Numbered from the stretch's first letter, positions 39,159-49,494 are shown. The stretch is 64,000 nucleotides of DNA from Mesorhizobium sp. M8A.F.Ca.ET.218.01.1.1 (GCF_004791165.1 NZ_SRUZ01000003.1:1-64000); one strand, 5' to 3'. Translations and numbers: made by a program. The notes: a model not told the origin generated them from the letters alone.

Positions 39159-42100
39159 CTATTTATCTATAACCTTGCGGATTTTTTCGGCGAGTTCGTC
39201 GATGGTATAGGGCTTGGTCAGAAGTTCCGTTCCGAAATCGAGAGTACCATTGTGGACGATCGCGTCGCGCGTGTAGCCCGTGGTGTAGAGAACTTTCAAC
39301 GATGGTTGGACGACCTTCACCCTGTCGGCCAGTTCGCGCCCCGACATTTCGGGCATGACGACGTCGGTGAAGAGGAGGGATGGCACCGTGCCGCCTTCCA
39401 GAGCCGCGAGGGCTTCCCGCGGGCCTCGCATTTCAAGAACGGAATAGCCGAGGTCTCGCAGCGCCTCGGTTGCCATTGACCTGACACGATCCTCGTCCTC
39501 AACGACCATGATGACTTCGGCAGCGCTGCCTGTGTTTTCAGGAGCTGGTGGTGTCGCGCGCAGTTCGGGGACGCTTTTATGCGAACGGGGCAAATAGATT
39601 TTCAGCGTGGTGCCGACGCCCTGCTCGGAATAGATCCTGACGCTGCCTCCAGACTGCCGAACGAAGCCGTAGACCTGGCTCAACCCAAGGCCGGTCCCCT
39701 TGCCGACTGACTTGGTGGTGAAGAACGGATCGAAAGCTCTTTCCATGACATCGGCGCTCATTCCGACACCCGTGTCGGTCACCGACAAGAGGACATATTG
39801 ACCGACCGGGATGCCATTTTGCTTGGCGAATCTTTCGTCGACATGAGTGTTTGAAGTCTCGATCGTCAGTTTGCCCCCGGCCGGCATGGCGTCACGGGCG
39901 TTGACGCAAAGGTTGAGCAGCGTGCTTTCCAACTGTCCGGCGTCAACCTCGATCTGCCACAGGCCAGCGGCAAGAACAGTCTCAATCTGTATCGGTTCGC
40001 CTAGCGTTCGACCGAGCAGTTCACTCATTCCTGACACAAGCCGGTTCGGGTTCATGACCTTAGGGGCGAGGGGCTGCCGGCGAGAGAAGGCAAGGAGGCG
40101 TTTGGTGAGTTCGGCCGCGCGTTGCGCCCCCTCGACGGCTCCTTCGACGAACATGTTGACGTTTGTGTCGCCATTCCTGAGCTTGCGCTGCACCAGATTC
40201 AGGCCGCCGATGATGACGGCAAGCATATTGTTGAAGTCATGGGCGATGCCACCCGTGAGCTGCCCCACCGCTTCCATCTTCTGGGACTGGCGCAGGTGCT
40301 CTTCTGCCCTTGCGCGCTCGGCGACGGCTTCTACGACACGCTGCTCAAGCGTTGAATTGAGTGTCTGCAATGCCTTGAAGAGGCGGGAGTTATCGATTGC
40401 CGAAGCCGCATGGCCCGCCAGGCCCAGCATTGCGGCCTCATGCTCCGCACCGAAGACGCCGACGTCGGAATGCCCAAAAAAGAGCCCGCCTAACATCTCG
40501 CCCGATCGGGAGGTGACCGGTACCGCCAGATAGGACCGCACCGGCAGGTGACCTTCGGGCATCCCCTTCCTTGGCGAATTCCTGCCATATCGCGGATCCT
40601 GCAGGATGTCGTCGGAACGAACCACGCCTGTACCGCGGAACGTAGGCTCGAAGACTGCAGTGTTGCGGGGCATCGGAAAGTTCTCGAACGCCGATCGCGG
40701 AGCGCCAGATAGCGTGTAAAGTGTGTAGCTGTCGCCGTTTTCGTCCACGAGATTGTAGAAAAATGCGCCGAACTGCGCTCCCGTGAGTTCGACCCCGACG
40801 TCGGTCACCGTCTGGACAATAATCTCGACGTCCAATTCGGCTGCGACGGTCGCAGCAGTGGCATTTATGACCTGGAGATGGCGCTCAATCCGCTTTCGGG
40901 ACGTGATGTCGATTACCGTGCCGACAAAGCGAACGGCGCGTCCATTTTCAAAGAGCGCATCTCCGGTCGCAGCAATCCATCGCTCCTTTCCGTCATGAAG
41001 TCCGATGGTGCGATATTCGATATCATAACGGGACGAGCCTCCAGACTTGAGCGCCTGCCGCACGGCGTTGTCAGCGCGCGAGCGGTCGTCGGGATGCAGG
41101 CCTGGCAGGAAGGTGTGCTCGTAAGAAACACTTGCCTCCGGCGGCAACCCGAAAAGCGCCTTGCATCGGTCGTCCCAACGAAGCGTGTCAGTTACGGGAT
41201 CATAATCCCAGATCCCGATCGCAGCAGCGTCTGTCGCTAGCCGCAACCGTTCCTCTGAGGTCCTGGCAGCTTCTTCGGAACGAACACGTTCGATATGGGC
41301 CCACGAGCGCTCAGTCACCTCTGTCAGCAAAGCTAGTTCACGTTCGGACCAGACACGAGGTTCTTTGTCATGAATGGCCATCAACGCCGCGAGCCGCCCC
41401 TGCTTGACCAACGGCATGCAAATTGTGGCCGTTATCCCGATATCCTGGAACGTCTTAGCTTCTGCGGCGTCAATCTCAGTCAGGTTGTTATTGATGATAA
41501 GCGGTCGGTTCGCACTAAGGTTGCTGACTGCAAGCTTGCCGAAATCCGCAAGGCTGTAATAGCCCACGATGCTCGGCGATCCCGGCGCGCTCCAGTCGCC
41601 GCGGATCGTGAAATGGTCCTGGTCGGCGGCCATATCGGCATAGGCACAAATGGAAACCCCAAGGTGTTCGCCAAGCCTTTTTGTCGTGGTTGCCATGACA
41701 GCATCGGCATCTTTGGCAAGAGCGATCTCCTTGCCCAGCCTATCCAGGAATGCGAGACGTTCCGTGGTCTCTCGCAGCGCCCGCTCTGCCCTAAGCCGTT
41801 CGATTGCGGTCCGTGTGCGCTCTGCAACCTCAAAAATCAGAGTAATCTCGTCGTCACTCCAGCGCCTGGGAGCGGCATTGTTCAGGTAAAGCAGTGCGAC
41901 CACCTTGCCGTGCTCGGAAACTGGCATGTTGATGAGGGAGCGCGCACTGAGGGCTTTAAGGGCTTCAGCGCGATCATGGGTCCGGGGATCGGTCTCGGCG
42001 TCCTCGAGGATGACGATCTCGCCACGTTTCAGGTCGTCGATGTAAGAGCCGTAGTCGCGAAACTTCAGTGTGCCTGCCAGGCTCTTGATTCCAGGGGCGT

Positions 42101-42302
42101 TCCAGTCCCGATCGATCGAGATGCTCTCGTCTTCGAGGTCGATCGTTCCATAGCCGGCACGGCTGACTTCAAGGTGGCGCCCAAGTAATTCGGCGGCGGC
42201 ATAAGCCAACTCTCGGGGATCTTCAATTTCCCGGATGCGATCGCCCAACGCTGCCAGAAGTTCCAGGCGCAGCCGCCCTGATCGATGTGCGGTAGCCCCC
42301 AT
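39159..42302 (-). CDS. Hybrid sensor histidine kinase with GAF/PAS inputs
   Basis: About 1047 residues from the ATG at 42302. Input domains in order: two GAF domains (about 15-170 and 185-335), a PAS domain with its C-terminal motif (about 345-470, [20 protein letters not shown]) and a third GAF (about 480-650). Then come HisKA with the phospho-accepting His in [11 protein letters not shown], an HATPase domain (N box [30 protein letters not shown]) and a C-terminal receiver with [16 protein letters not shown]. There is no membrane helix, so it is a cytoplasmic sensor. No output regulator is adjacent except small receivers at 27.3 and 43.3 kb. Confidence 0.92.
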   Translation of the reverse strand: MGATAHRSGRLRLELLAALGDRIREIEDPRELAYAAAELLGRHLEVSRAGYGTIDLEDESISIDRDWNAPGIKSLAGTLKFRDYGSYIDDLKRGEIVILEDAETDPRTHDRAEALKALSARSLINMPVSEHGKVVALLYLNNAAPRRWSDDEITLIFEVAERTRTAIERLRAERALRETTERLAFLDRLGKEIALAKDADAVMATTTKRLGEHLGVSICAYADMAADQDHFTIRGDWSAPGSPSIVGYYSLADFGKLAVSNLSANRPLIINNNLTEIDAAEAKTFQDIGITATICMPLVKQGRLAALMAIHDKEPRVWSERELALLTEVTERSWAHIERVRSEEAARTSEERLRLATDAAAIGIWDYDPVTDTLRWDDRCKALFGLPPEASVSYEHTFLPGLHPDDRSRADNAVRQALKSGGSSRYDIEYRTIGLHDGKERWIAATGDALFENGRAVRFVGTVIDITSRKRIERHLQVINATAATVAAELDVEIIVQTVTDVGVELTGAQFGAFFYNLVDENGDSYTLYTLSGAPRSAFENFPMPRNTAVFEPTFRGTGVVRSDDILQDPRYGRNSPRKGMPEGHLPVRSYLAVPVTSRSGEMLGGLFFGHSDVGVFGAEHEAAMLGLAGHAASAIDNSRLFKALQTLNSTLEQRVVEAVAERARAEEHLRQSQKMEAVGQLTGGIAHDFNNMLAVIIGGLNLVQRKLRNGDTNVNMFVEGAVEGAQRAAELTKRLLAFSRRQPLAPKVMNPNRLVSGMSELLGRTLGEPIQIETVLAAGLWQIEVDAGQLESTLLNLCVNARDAMPAGGKLTIETSNTHVDERFAKQNGIPVGQYVLLSVTDTGVGMSADVMERAFDPFFTTKSVGKGTGLGLSQVYGFVRQSGGSVRIYSEQGVGTTLKIYLPRSHKSVPELRATPPAPENTGSAAEVIMVVEDEDRVRSMATEALRDLGYSVLEMRGPREALAALEGGTVPSLLFTDVVMPEMSGRELADRVKVVQPSLKVLYTTGYTRDAIVHNGTLDFGTELLTKPYTIDELAEKIRKVIDK

Positions 42303-42556
42303 TGCGTTCCCCACCGAGAAGCGCATTCAATGCGCGGCGGAGAAAAGGGTTCCACCAGAGGCGAAGTCCGGCCGTCGTCTCGGGCCGGAACTTGAGTTAA
42401 TAGAGGGGTGTCCCCCGTCCTGCCTCGGGGCCACGTCCTGTGTGGCGGGTTTTTGCCGAATTGTGTTAAATCGAATAGCTGGGGCAACGCCTCAGACTAT
42501 GCCCCCTTGGGGCATAGCCAGGCCGCCGGGCAGTCGTTGGGTTGCGTATTTGCTGC
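42303..42556. other. Intergenic, upstream of histidine kinase
   Basis: Should contain the kinase promoter. No perfect EcfG-type site; a GGAAC at 42382 has no fitting -10. Confidence 0.3.
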
Positions 42557-42877
42557 TCAAACAGAATAGGGAGACCGGCGATCTTGGCCGTTGATCGAGC
42601 TTGCCAGCGCATCCAGGCGCATCAAGCTTCTGCTTGGCTCAGATGAGACTATCATGTCCTGGTCCCTTGCGGCTTTGAGAAAGGCGTCGAACGCGACACT
42701 GTGCCGGCAGGTCCCGGCCTGAGCCTCAGTCAGCAAACGCAATGCCTGTCGATAGGAAAGCGTTTCCTTGTTTTTCCATGCACCATTCATTGCACTTCTG
42801 GCATCGGCCACCGAACAGATCGTTCGCGTATGGTTCAAAAACTTTATCTGCACAGGAAGGAAAGCAGTCAACTTCAA
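42557..42877 (-). CDS. DUF982 family protein
   Basis: 106 residues, with a TTG start at 42877 or a later one. FLPVQIKFLNHTRTICSVAD, SYRQALRLLTEAQAG and FDAFLKAARDQDMIV match the DUF982 pattern (PV-V, A-x-x-A, C/A-x-x-L-x-G, F-x-x-AA). This small family of unknown function is abundant in Mesorhizobium and relatives. The start codon is uncertain because no clear ribosome binding site is present. Confidence 0.7.
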   Translation of the reverse strand: MKLTAFLPVQIKFLNHTRTICSVADARSAMNGAWKNKETLSYRQALRLLTEAQAGTCRHSVAFDAFLKAARDQDMIVSSEPSRSLMRLDALASSINGQDRRSPYSV

Positions 42878-42984
42878 CCCTCTTTGCTAGCAAGAAGGTT
42901 TGGCAAACTTTAGAGGGCAAGATTGGTTGCATATCACGCGATTTTTTTGGCGGCACGGCGGGTCGTGCGGGAGCAACCTATGCG

Positions 42985-43009
42985 GGAACCGGGCGGCGTC
43001 TTGGAAGTT
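42985..43009 (+). promoter_or_regulatory. EcfG-like promoter, AGTT variant
   Basis: GGAAC (42985-42989), 16 bases, AGTT. It lies 22 bases before the DUF3606-like start. Confidence 0.5.
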
Positions 43010-43030
43010 GTGCGGCCAAGGAGAAAAGCA

Positions 43031-43195
43031 ATGGCCGACGCACAGAAACAACCACAAATGAGCCCCCGCGAGATCGAAGCGCTGGCGCGCGAAACTGGCT
43101 GCACCGAAAGCCAAATTCGCGAGATTGTTTCGCTTGTTGGGTTCGACCGCGCCTCCATACTCAGAGAGGCCCGATCGCTGCGACAGTCCAATTGA
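43031..43195 (+). CDS. DUF3606-like small protein
   Basis: 54 residues from the ATG at 43031, behind GGAGAAAAGC. SPREIEALARETGCTESQIR and EIVSLVGFDRASIL match the DUF3606 core, a short helix-turn-helix-like fold found in stress genes of alphaproteobacteria. EcfG-like GGAAC-N16-AGTT upstream supports stress induction. Cytoplasmic; role unknown. Confidence 0.7.
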   Translation: MADAQKQPQMSPREIEALARETGCTESQIREIVSLVGFDRASILREARSLRQSN

Positions 43196-43331
43196 TAGTC
43201 TTCGTCAGATCCTCTTGACCCTTGGTTTGCTGCGCGGCAAAAAGCGGGGAGAGCTTCCTACTCGCTATTCATCATCGGTAGCGCGGTTGGCATGAGCAGC
43301 GGTCGGCATCGCCGTTGGGGTTGGGTCAATC

Positions 43332-43703
43332 TTGGCTGGAGAACGATTAACAATCCTCGTCTTGGAGGACGAGCCATTAATCGCCCTGGACGTGGAAGCC
43401 ACCTTGGTCGAGGCGGGCTGTAACGTCGCCGTAACTGCCAGTTGCGCCGAGGCAGAGTCGATTTTGGAAGATGTCTCTCCGGATGCCGCTGTGCTCGATC
43501 TCTATCTGAAAGATGGGCCGTGCATCGCGGTGGCCAAGAAGTTGGTGGGGCGCGGGATCCCTTTTGTCGTCCACACTGGCTATCTTGGACCCGATCGCGA
43601 CGAGATATTCGCCCATGGCACGGCGATTCAAAGCCCTCCGACCCTGCCCATCTCCTCGCTGCGGTCCAAGCGTCGCTTGGATCGTGACCACCAGAGATGT
43701 TGA
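43332..43703 (+). CDS. Single-domain response regulator, frameshift near the C-terminus
   Basis: 123 residues, TTG start. Receiver motifs: TILVLEDEPLIALDVEATLV, PDAAVLDLYLKDG with the phospho-Asp, and VHTGY. The conserved Lys-Pro should follow HGTAI, but here the frame reads QSPPTLPISS; in the next frame it is KPSDPAHLLAAVQASLGS. So one base change near 43630 removed the normal last helix. It may be non-functional or a sequence error. Confidence 0.75.
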   Translation: MAGERLTILVLEDEPLIALDVEATLVEAGCNVAVTASCAEAESILEDVSPDAAVLDLYLKDGPCIAVAKKLVGRGIPFVVHTGYLGPDRDEIFAHGTAIQSPPTLPISSLRSKRRLDRDHQRC

Positions 43704-43809
43704 TCGAATTACCACAGGGCCTATCTTATGCCGGCTCGGCCTTCAGGCTTGCCAACAGATATTTGCCGCACGACATTGCCCTGCGTCAATAGGACCATAA
43801 TCCACGGAA

Positions 43810-44637
43810 TCAAGCTGTCTTGCGGTTGGTGGAGGTGGCCTTTTTTTTGGGCGCTAAACCTTCCTGTTTGAGGCTCTTCTTCAGAACGTCGGCGAGATTG
43901 ATGACATTCTCTTTCGGCCGCGGGGCCGCCTTTGGTGGTTTCTTACCCTTGCGTTTGGCGTCGATCATGGCGATCAGCGCGTCCTCGTAGGTGTCTTCGA
44001 ATTTCGAGGGGTCGAATGTCGTCACCTTCTTGTCGATCAGCATGCCCGCGATTTCGAGCAATTCAGGATCGTATTTGGCCTTCGACAGGTCATGGAAGAC
44101 GCTGTTTTCAGACACCATTTCATTGTGGTTTCGCAACTCGCTCATGACCATGCCTTTGTCGTAAGGCTCGATCAAAACCTCACGGCCGCGCTGATACAGG
44201 ACAATACAGGATCGCGCCGCCACACCTTTGTTCTTCATCGCGTCGCGGATGACCCCATAGGCCTCGAGCGCTGCTCCGTCGGCCGGGATGAGGTAGTAGG
44301 GCTTTTCCAGATATCGGGTGTCGATCTGGTCCAGCGAGACGAACTCGCCGACCTCGAGCGTGTGGTCTGTGGTCAGCTTTAGCGCCTTGATGTCGTCGGG
44401 CTCCACCATGACATACTCATCCTTGGAGATCTCAAACCCCTTCACCTGATCGGCCGGATCGACCGGCTCTCCCGTCTGCTCATCCACATAGACAGTTTTA
44501 ACCGGAAGGCCGTCTTTGCGGTTCAAGATCTTGAAGTGGATCTTTGAACTCTCGCTCGTAGCGCCGACAATCTTGACCCCGCAAGTCACCGACCCGACCT
44601 TCAGGAAGCCCTTCCATACAGCACGTGGCGCTACCAT
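43810..44637 (-). CDS. ku: Non-homologous end-joining protein Ku
   Basis: 275 residues from the ATG at 44637 (AGGA 9 bases before it); a longer frame to 44838 adds unrelated residues. Begins PRAVWKGFLKVGSVTC like bacterial Ku, with the beta-barrel core (DEQTGEPVDPADQVKG, DLDQIDTRYLEKPYYL-like segment) and a Lys-rich tail ending in KKKATSTNRKTA. It forms the homodimer ring on DNA ends and recruits LigD. The ligase domain is encoded 9 kb away. A perfect EcfG-type promoter at 44666-44690 indicates control by the general stress response. Confidence 0.93.
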   Translation of the reverse strand: MVAPRAVWKGFLKVGSVTCGVKIVGATSESSKIHFKILNRKDGLPVKTVYVDEQTGEPVDPADQVKGFEISKDEYVMVEPDDIKALKLTTDHTLEVGEFVSLDQIDTRYLEKPYYLIPADGAALEAYGVIRDAMKNKGVAARSCIVLYQRGREVLIEPYDKGMVMSELRNHNEMVSENSVFHDLSKAKYDPELLEIAGMLIDKKVTTFDPSKFEDTYEDALIAMIDAKRKGKKPPKAAPRPKENVINLADVLKKSLKQEGLAPKKKATSTNRKTA

Positions 44638-44665
44638 CTGCATTGATCCTGTTTTGGTAAGGGCC

Positions 44666-44690
44666 AACGGGTTTCCATTGAAATTGTTCC
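44666..44690 (-). promoter_or_regulatory. EcfG-type general stress promoter (perfect) of ku
   Basis: Minus strand GGAAC-N16-CGTT, 29 bases upstream of the Ku start at 44637. The position also supports the short start, since the longer frame would begin before the promoter. Confidence 0.85.
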
Positions 44691-44847
44691 TCGGCAACAG
44701 GCTCGGACGGCGGCTAGGAAACACACCAACGCCAGGTGTCCGCGCTAACAATGATGCCTCACCCATTTGGAACGCTTTTAAAAGTCGCAAGTTCGCCAAC
44801 AGCAGCGAATTGTCGAGGTTCGCTGTGTCGGGCGGCAAAGCCCGGCG

Positions 44848-44880
44848 AGCCCGCCAGTCGGTGTCCTCCGTTGGCGGGCT
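44848..44880. terminator. Hairpin terminator-like
   Basis: AGCCCGCCA (44848-44856) pairs with TGGCGGGCT (44872-44880), followed by TT. No gene ends right before it on the plus strand; it may insulate ku. Confidence 0.55.
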
Positions 44881-45235
44881 TTCTGTTTACCGCCGATGGG
44901 CTAGTCCATACAAGTGGTTGGATTCCTTAAGAATACTCGTCCGCCGCCTACTCAGGGAGGGAACCTAAACATCCAAACGCCATCAATCTGGCGCGAGCAA
45001 GCATGTTCGCGATCCTTCGCAAGGGTAGACGACAAGGTTGCCTTCGTCCTTCGACTGATCCGGCATCGATCACCGGTCTGGCGGATGGGCCACGAAGAGA
45101 TGCCGCGGATTCATATTTGACGAAGAGGACTTCGCTCGGATTGAAGCCGTTGCAACTGTGAAGGCCCGTTGGACAGTTTGCAGGCGCCGAGGGGACTGGC
45201 GTTCCGTCAAGTGTATTGAAAAAGGCGAATACAGT
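44881..45235. other. Intergenic, nothing firm
   Basis: Sequence between ku and the ion channel. A GGAAC at 44954 lacks a matching -10. Short frames only. Confidence 0.3.
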
Positions 45236-45685
45236 ATGGACACCGGCATTATCGCTGCAAGCGCGCTTTCGCTCATGCTCGCCGTCTTATGCGTTCTTGT
45301 GCACTACGAAGCCTTCAAAGCCGTTGCGAATTCCGCAAAGAGTGTCGAGGAAGCTGGATTTCCAAGTCGAGGCCGGCTCCTGGTCGTGATTTTCGGCGCG
45401 CTTGCAGCGCACGCGTTTGAAATTACAATTTACAGTTTCGTATTCTGGGAGCTTCACGGGTACGGGTTGCTGGGACGGATCGTCGGCGAGGTGTCCGGCG
45501 GGTGGATCGATTTCCTATATTTCTCGATTACGAACTACACGACACTGGGCGTGGGTGATATCCGTGCGGAAGGATCGATCCGCCTCATAGCGTCGTCCGA
45601 AGCCTTGACCGGATTGGTGCTGCTCAGCTGGACCGCATCGTTCACCTATCTCTCCATGGAGAACTTTTGGCGGCGACGGCCGTAA
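45236..45685 (+). CDS. Two-helix ion channel family protein
   Basis: 149 residues from the ATG at 45236. An N-terminal helix (IIAASALSLMLAVLCVLVHY), a second at about 47-70, the pore loop with filter-like TTLGVGDI, and a last helix ending in FTYLSMENFW. TLGVGD resembles the K+ selectivity signature TVGYGD with changed Tyr. The fold is that of a 2TM-pore channel in the inner membrane. Ion specificity is uncertain. Confidence 0.8.
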   Translation: MDTGIIAASALSLMLAVLCVLVHYEAFKAVANSAKSVEEAGFPSRGRLLVVIFGALAAHAFEITIYSFVFWELHGYGLLGRIVGEVSGGWIDFLYFSITNYTTLGVGDIRAEGSIRLIASSEALTGLVLLSWTASFTYLSMENFWRRRP

Positions 45686-45854
45686 GCCGATAAATGTCGA
45701 GGCAGCGCCTCAACGGCAGCCCAATCCGGCTTGGGTCTCAGAGCGCCGTCACGGGACGGTTTCGTTCGAACCGCATCCAACCGTAATTTGGGCACTACAG
45801 ATCGGGTGTGGGATCAAATGATCGACCAAGCCACGGTGACGCGGCTGACCCCTT

Positions 45855-46034
45855 CTATGCCTTCTTCTTCGCGGCGCGCGGATTCTGCCCCGTGGCACTG
45901 CCGCTCTTGGCATCTTTTGAATGGGCAGCGATCGCGGGACCGGCACCCGTCGCCTTGCGCATATCTCCGGACGGCTTGATGTTTGGCGACTTCCTGCCTG
46001 TCCAGCTTGAGAAAAGTTTGCCAAGGAAACCCAT
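45855..46034 (-). CDS. Small basic hypothetical protein
   Basis: 59 residues (ATG at 46034, with GGAGA upstream). GFLGKLFSSWTGRKSP, then a Lys/Ala/Ser-rich disordered tail ending AKKKA. No family recognised. GGAAC at 46099-46103 on the minus strand has a poor -10 (GCTT). Confidence 0.5.
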   Translation of the reverse strand: MGFLGKLFSSWTGRKSPNIKPSGDMRKATGAGPAIAAHSKDAKSGSATGQNPRAAKKKA

Positions 46035-46133
46035 TGTCATTCTCCGCTGATTTCGTGATGGAGCTCGTCTCTTCCAGGAAGCTCCGTCGCTAACCTTGGT
46101 TCCGCCGGATGGAATCCCGCCGCAGAGGTGACA

Positions 46134-46510
46134 CTAGTTTTCGTTAGCCGACTGCAGACCAACATTGGTCTTTGCCTGCAGACAAAGGGACCGAAACTGT
46201 TCGACCTCACTCTCGGTCAAATGCTCGATACCGATAAAATCGTTCTTGCCAGCGCCCGAGCGGATCAGCTCATCGAGCTTTGCCTGAATGGCCGCGCCGT
46301 CACATTCTGAGTATTCTGAATAAGGAAGACCATCAGAAACGTAACGATCGTCGTGCCTGTGTTGATCACAAGCTGCCAAGTCTCGGAATAGCCGAAGAGC
46401 GGGCCGCAAGCGGCCCAGATCACCACCGCGCTCGGGCAGAGAGCGAAAGCCCACGGGCGGCCCGTCGCATGCGCCACGGCCCCCGCCATGCGATTGAATA
46501 GTTTTTCCAT
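46134..46510 (-). pseudogene. Low-affinity iron permease-like protein, frameshifted
   Basis: MEKLFNRMAGAVAHATGRPW starts the family at 46510, with helices to FLMVFLIQNTQN. The frame then changes near 46310, and the rest reads AAIQAKLDELIRSGAGKNDF and IGIEHLTESEVEQF to 46134. The two halves match the intact-looking relative at 58985-59329 (DTQAIQAKLDELIH). One base would restore a ~125-residue inner-membrane protein. Confidence 0.75.
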
Positions 46511-46639
46511 GTTGGGAAGATCATGATGCGAAGAACCCGGCAGTCGACCGCTTTGGGGCGTAGGAGATGGTGAGCGAGTTATCGTGCCTATCATGGCCAG
46601 GCGGGCGCCTGTGCCACGACGCTTACGGCCGAATCGGCG

Positions 46640-47087
46640 AGCTTGGTCTGTTGGTCTCTCTTCGCCGAGCGTGAGGTCCAAAAGTGTAACTGCCTCATCC
46701 ATTCCGGGCTCAGCGGTCGAGATGCGCATCGTGCCGCAGCGCGAAATCTCGCGGTGCTCGACGGCTTGTGCTATCGCCAGCAGTTCGGCATCCAGAGCCG
46801 GCGCCGTATATTCCTCCAAGAGTGCCGAGCCTTCATCGGTAATTAGCGCACGTCTTGGCCTGGGGCTTCTTGTCGACGATTTCGAAAATCTCCTCCAGTC
46901 GCGCCACATGCTCCTGTGTTTCGCCGTGATGTTTCTCGAATGCTGCCTGTAGGTCCTGGCTTAGCGCCGCCGTCGCCATCTCTGGCTGTGTCGAGAGGAT
47001 TTTCTTTTCGGCGAAGTAAATGTCCTTGAGCGTGTCGTGGAAAAGTTCGCTCAACCCTTTCCTTGTGGCCGCCTTGGTAATCGCCAT
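46640..47087 (-). pseudogene. DUF892 (YciE-like ferritin-fold) protein, frameshifted
   Basis: From the ATG at 47087: KGLSELFHDTLKDIYFAEKK, LQAAFEKHHGETQEHVARLE, EIFEIVDKKPQAKTC, then a frame change near 46845, then ALLEEYTAPALDAELLAIAQ and DEAVTLLDLTLGEERPTDQ. This is the four-helix ferritin-like fold of YciE/YciF stress proteins. The second frame runs on in frame into the iron permease-like gene without a stop. An EcfG-like GGAAC-N16-AGTT lies 50 bases upstream. Confidence 0.8.
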
Positions 47088-47136
47088 GATGTGAATATCT
47101 CCGAGAACATAGGCCTGATGATCGAGGCCAAGGACC

Positions 47137-47161
47137 AACTTCGCGTCTGGCATGTGGTTCC
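47137..47161 (-). promoter_or_regulatory. EcfG-like promoter, AGTT variant
   Basis: Minus strand GGAAC-N16-AGTT before the DUF892 gene. Genes of this family are frequent members of the EcfG regulon, which supports AGTT as a working -10 here. Confidence 0.6.
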
Positions 47162-47279
47162 GGAGCGGATTCAGACAGGAAACTTAAGCGCCGTCGCGAC
47201 ACACCCGCTAGCCCGGTGTCAACCTGCCGTCGCCGCCACAATCGCAACACTCGCACAGCCAGTTTCATTCTTGGCCGAA

Positions 47280-47304
47280 GGAACTGCCGGTCGCGTCGCA
47301 GGTT
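47280..47304 (+). promoter_or_regulatory. EcfG-like promoter, GGTT variant
   Basis: GGAAC-N16-GGTT, 79 bases upstream of the gene at 47383. It is divergent from the site at 47137. Confidence 0.5.
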
Positions 47305-47382
47305 TGGAGAGCTGACCCTGTGCCGCAAACATGCAGCATACGACATCGCCTTCCTTCACCGTCAGATGCCGAGGAGCACGCC

Positions 47383-47895
47383 ATGCAAGTTGTCCGTACC
47401 GAAGTTTTTGACGCTGCCGCCCCCAACGGCCAGCCCATCCTTCGCGTCGTATTTTGCGGCGAAGGGGGTGAGTGCGTGACGGTGGACATGGCAAACCCAG
47501 ATGGCTCCGCCGCCGTGCAAGCCGCATTAGATCGGGCGAAGGCGATCCTGGTCCAAACCGCGACCTTCGATCTGGCCGCCAACGACTACGATGCGAACAG
47601 CAATGGCAATTTTGACGAAATCGCCGTGACCTCGATAAGCGATGCCGCCGGCGATGTGTATGTCTTCGACTATCGTGATGGCGAAACCAGTCGACGGATA
47701 CCGCCATCGCGTTTGCCGAGCTTTGACGCTGCCCGCGCCGAAGCCATCCGTTGTGCCATGGATATCCTGGCGGATCTGCAGCCAGGCACCGACGACCTTA
47801 CCGGCTGGCTGGTCCGGGTTTCCAATGAGAAGGGTGATGTGCTCTGTACGATCGATGTGGCGGAGGCCGAAGCCGCGCGGCATGCAATCCAATAA
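47383..47895 (+). CDS. DUF6894-like domain protein
   Basis: 170 residues from the ATG behind GAGGAG. The N-terminal half (MQVVRTEVFDAAAPNGQPIL) is a repeat of about 80 residues of unknown type. The C-terminal half, VYVFDYRDGETSRR, SFDAARAEAIRCAMDILADL and WLVRVSNEKGDVLCTIDV, resembles DUF6894 (FD, D..G, A..EA, V.De.G..l). Acidic, no signal. Role unknown. A stress-type promoter variant precedes it. Confidence 0.65.
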   Translation: MQVVRTEVFDAAAPNGQPILRVVFCGEGGECVTVDMANPDGSAAVQAALDRAKAILVQTATFDLAANDYDANSNGNFDEIAVTSISDAAGDVYVFDYRDGETSRRIPPSRLPSFDAARAEAIRCAMDILADLQPGTDDLTGWLVRVSNEKGDVLCTIDVAEAEAARHAIQ

Positions 47896-48099
47896 AGACG
47901 ACTAGAGGCGTTCGCGCCACTCGAGGCCGTGACGTGGTCCTGGCAATTGGGTTTGCGGGAATTCTGTTGTGGCCACGCTAGAAGAGCTGACGCGCTTTTC
48001 CTCGCGGCGGCAGCGTTTATGCAACCAGTTCGGCTCAAGACAGTTTTATGCTCGATTTCATGCGGTCCCCTGTTTTGACGGATTCTGCCGACGGCTTTC

Positions 48100-49494
48100 A
48101 TGGACACTGCCATCTCGTGGTTCTCGCAAGCTAACAGCCAGGCAGGCAAGAACGGCCTACTGCTGATTGCCGACAATTGCGATGCTCTGGCCGTACGTGT
48201 CCTGACCGCAAGGGGGGCGCAGCGCACGCTCGATCTGATGTATTATCTATGGCACGACGATCATACTGGCCGTTTGCTGATGCACGAGGTGCTGGCTGCG
48301 GCTGATCGAGGTGTGAGCGTCCGCCTTCTTCTGGACGACATCAATACGCGCAACGACGACGCTTTCTATTTGGCGATCGATAGCCATCCCAACATCGAGG
48401 TGAGGCTTTTTAATCCCAGCGGCACGCGAACAGGAATCGTCCTGCGTGGCGTGGAGGTGGTTTTGCGTTTGTTCGCAATGACGCGCCGCATGCACAATAA
48501 AGCTTGGATCGCGGACAGCGAGGTCGCCATTGTGGGCGGCAGGAACCTCGGCGATGCTTATTTCGACGCGGCTGAAACCAACTTCCGCGACCTTGACGTT
48601 CTGCTCGTCGGTCCTGCGGTCCAACAAACCAATGAGATATTCGAAACGTTCTGGAACAGCGAATCTGTCAGGCCGGTTCGAGCCCTGCATCCCGCCGCTC
48701 CGGCCGCTGGTTCAGCAAACTATCCGGGTGCGGAAGCCAGCGAGGGGCTCCTGGATCGGATAGCTGCATACTCAACGATCACCCAATACATTGAGGCGAG
48801 CAGTGATGTCGTCTGGACCGAACACGCGCGTGTGATCTCCGATCCACCAGAAAAGGTGCGCGGTCGCAAACGAAGGAATTGGCTTCTTCGGGAATTGCGG
48901 CCGATCATCGAGTCGGCAAGGGAGCATCTTGAGGTCATAACGCCCTATTTTATCCCCGGACGAAACGGAGCGTCGATCCTGTTCGACCTTGTTGGCCGCG
49001 GCACCGAAGTGCGCATCCTTACCAATTCGCTGGCAGCAACGGATGTAGCCGCGGTGCACGGCGCGTATGCCAATTATCGAAAGGATCTGCTTAGGGGCGG
49101 CGTAAGGCTGTTCGAACTGCAACCCTTTGCCCGGCAACCCAAGATCTCGGTTTTTGGGTCAAAGGGGGCAAGCCTTCATACCAAGGCTTTCACCGTCGAC
49201 GACAGGTTAGGTTTCGTTGGATCTTTCAACTTCGATCCGCGGTCGGTGACCCTGAACTCGGAAATGGGTGTGCTCTTCGAAGACGAGCATCTGGTAGCAC
49301 AATTAAGGCAGCGCTTTCAAAACGAGATTTCGCCGCAGACCAGCTACCAGTTGAGCCTGCACCACAATCAGCTTCGATGGACCGGTGCATTGGACGGTGA
49401 GACGCGCCAATTTGAAAGCGAACCTGAAGCCAGTCTCTACCGTCGACTAGTGGCAGCGGTCGTGCGTGCCCTGCCGATCGAGTCGCAACTCTAG
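48100..49494 (+). CDS. Phospholipase D/cardiolipin synthase-like protein
   Basis: 464 residues. Two HKD motifs: MHNKAWIADSEVAIVGGRNL near residue 130 and LHTKAFTVDDRLGFVGSFNF near 360. Each supplies the His, Lys and Asp of the PLD active site, with GG/GS-N downstream. The layout matches PLD-family proteins related to cardiolipin synthase; the membrane helices of the classical ClsA are lacking, so it is ClsB/ClsC-like. It acts on phospholipids at the inner membrane. It is a separate gene with a weak ribosome binding site. Confidence 0.88.
   Translation: MDTAISWFSQANSQAGKNGLLLIADNCDALAVRVLTARGAQRTLDLMYYLWHDDHTGRLLMHEVLAAADRGVSVRLLLDDINTRNDDAFYLAIDSHPNIEVRLFNPSGTRTGIVLRGVEVVLRLFAMTRRMHNKAWIADSEVAIVGGRNLGDAYFDAAETNFRDLDVLLVGPAVQQTNEIFETFWNSESVRPVRALHPAAPAAGSANYPGAEASEGLLDRIAAYSTITQYIEASSDVVWTEHARVISDPPEKVRGRKRRNWLLRELRPIIESAREHLEVITPYFIPGRNGASILFDLVGRGTEVRILTNSLAATDVAAVHGAYANYRKDLLRGGVRLFELQPFARQPKISVFGSKGASLHTKAFTVDDRLGFVGSFNFDPRSVTLNSEMGVLFEDEHLVAQLRQRFQNEISPQTSYQLSLHHNQLRWTGALDGETRQFESEPEASLYRRLVAAVVRALPIESQL

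Noticed and set aside
46079..46103. GGAAC-N16-GCTT before the small basic protein
   Set aside because: Two mismatches in the -10.
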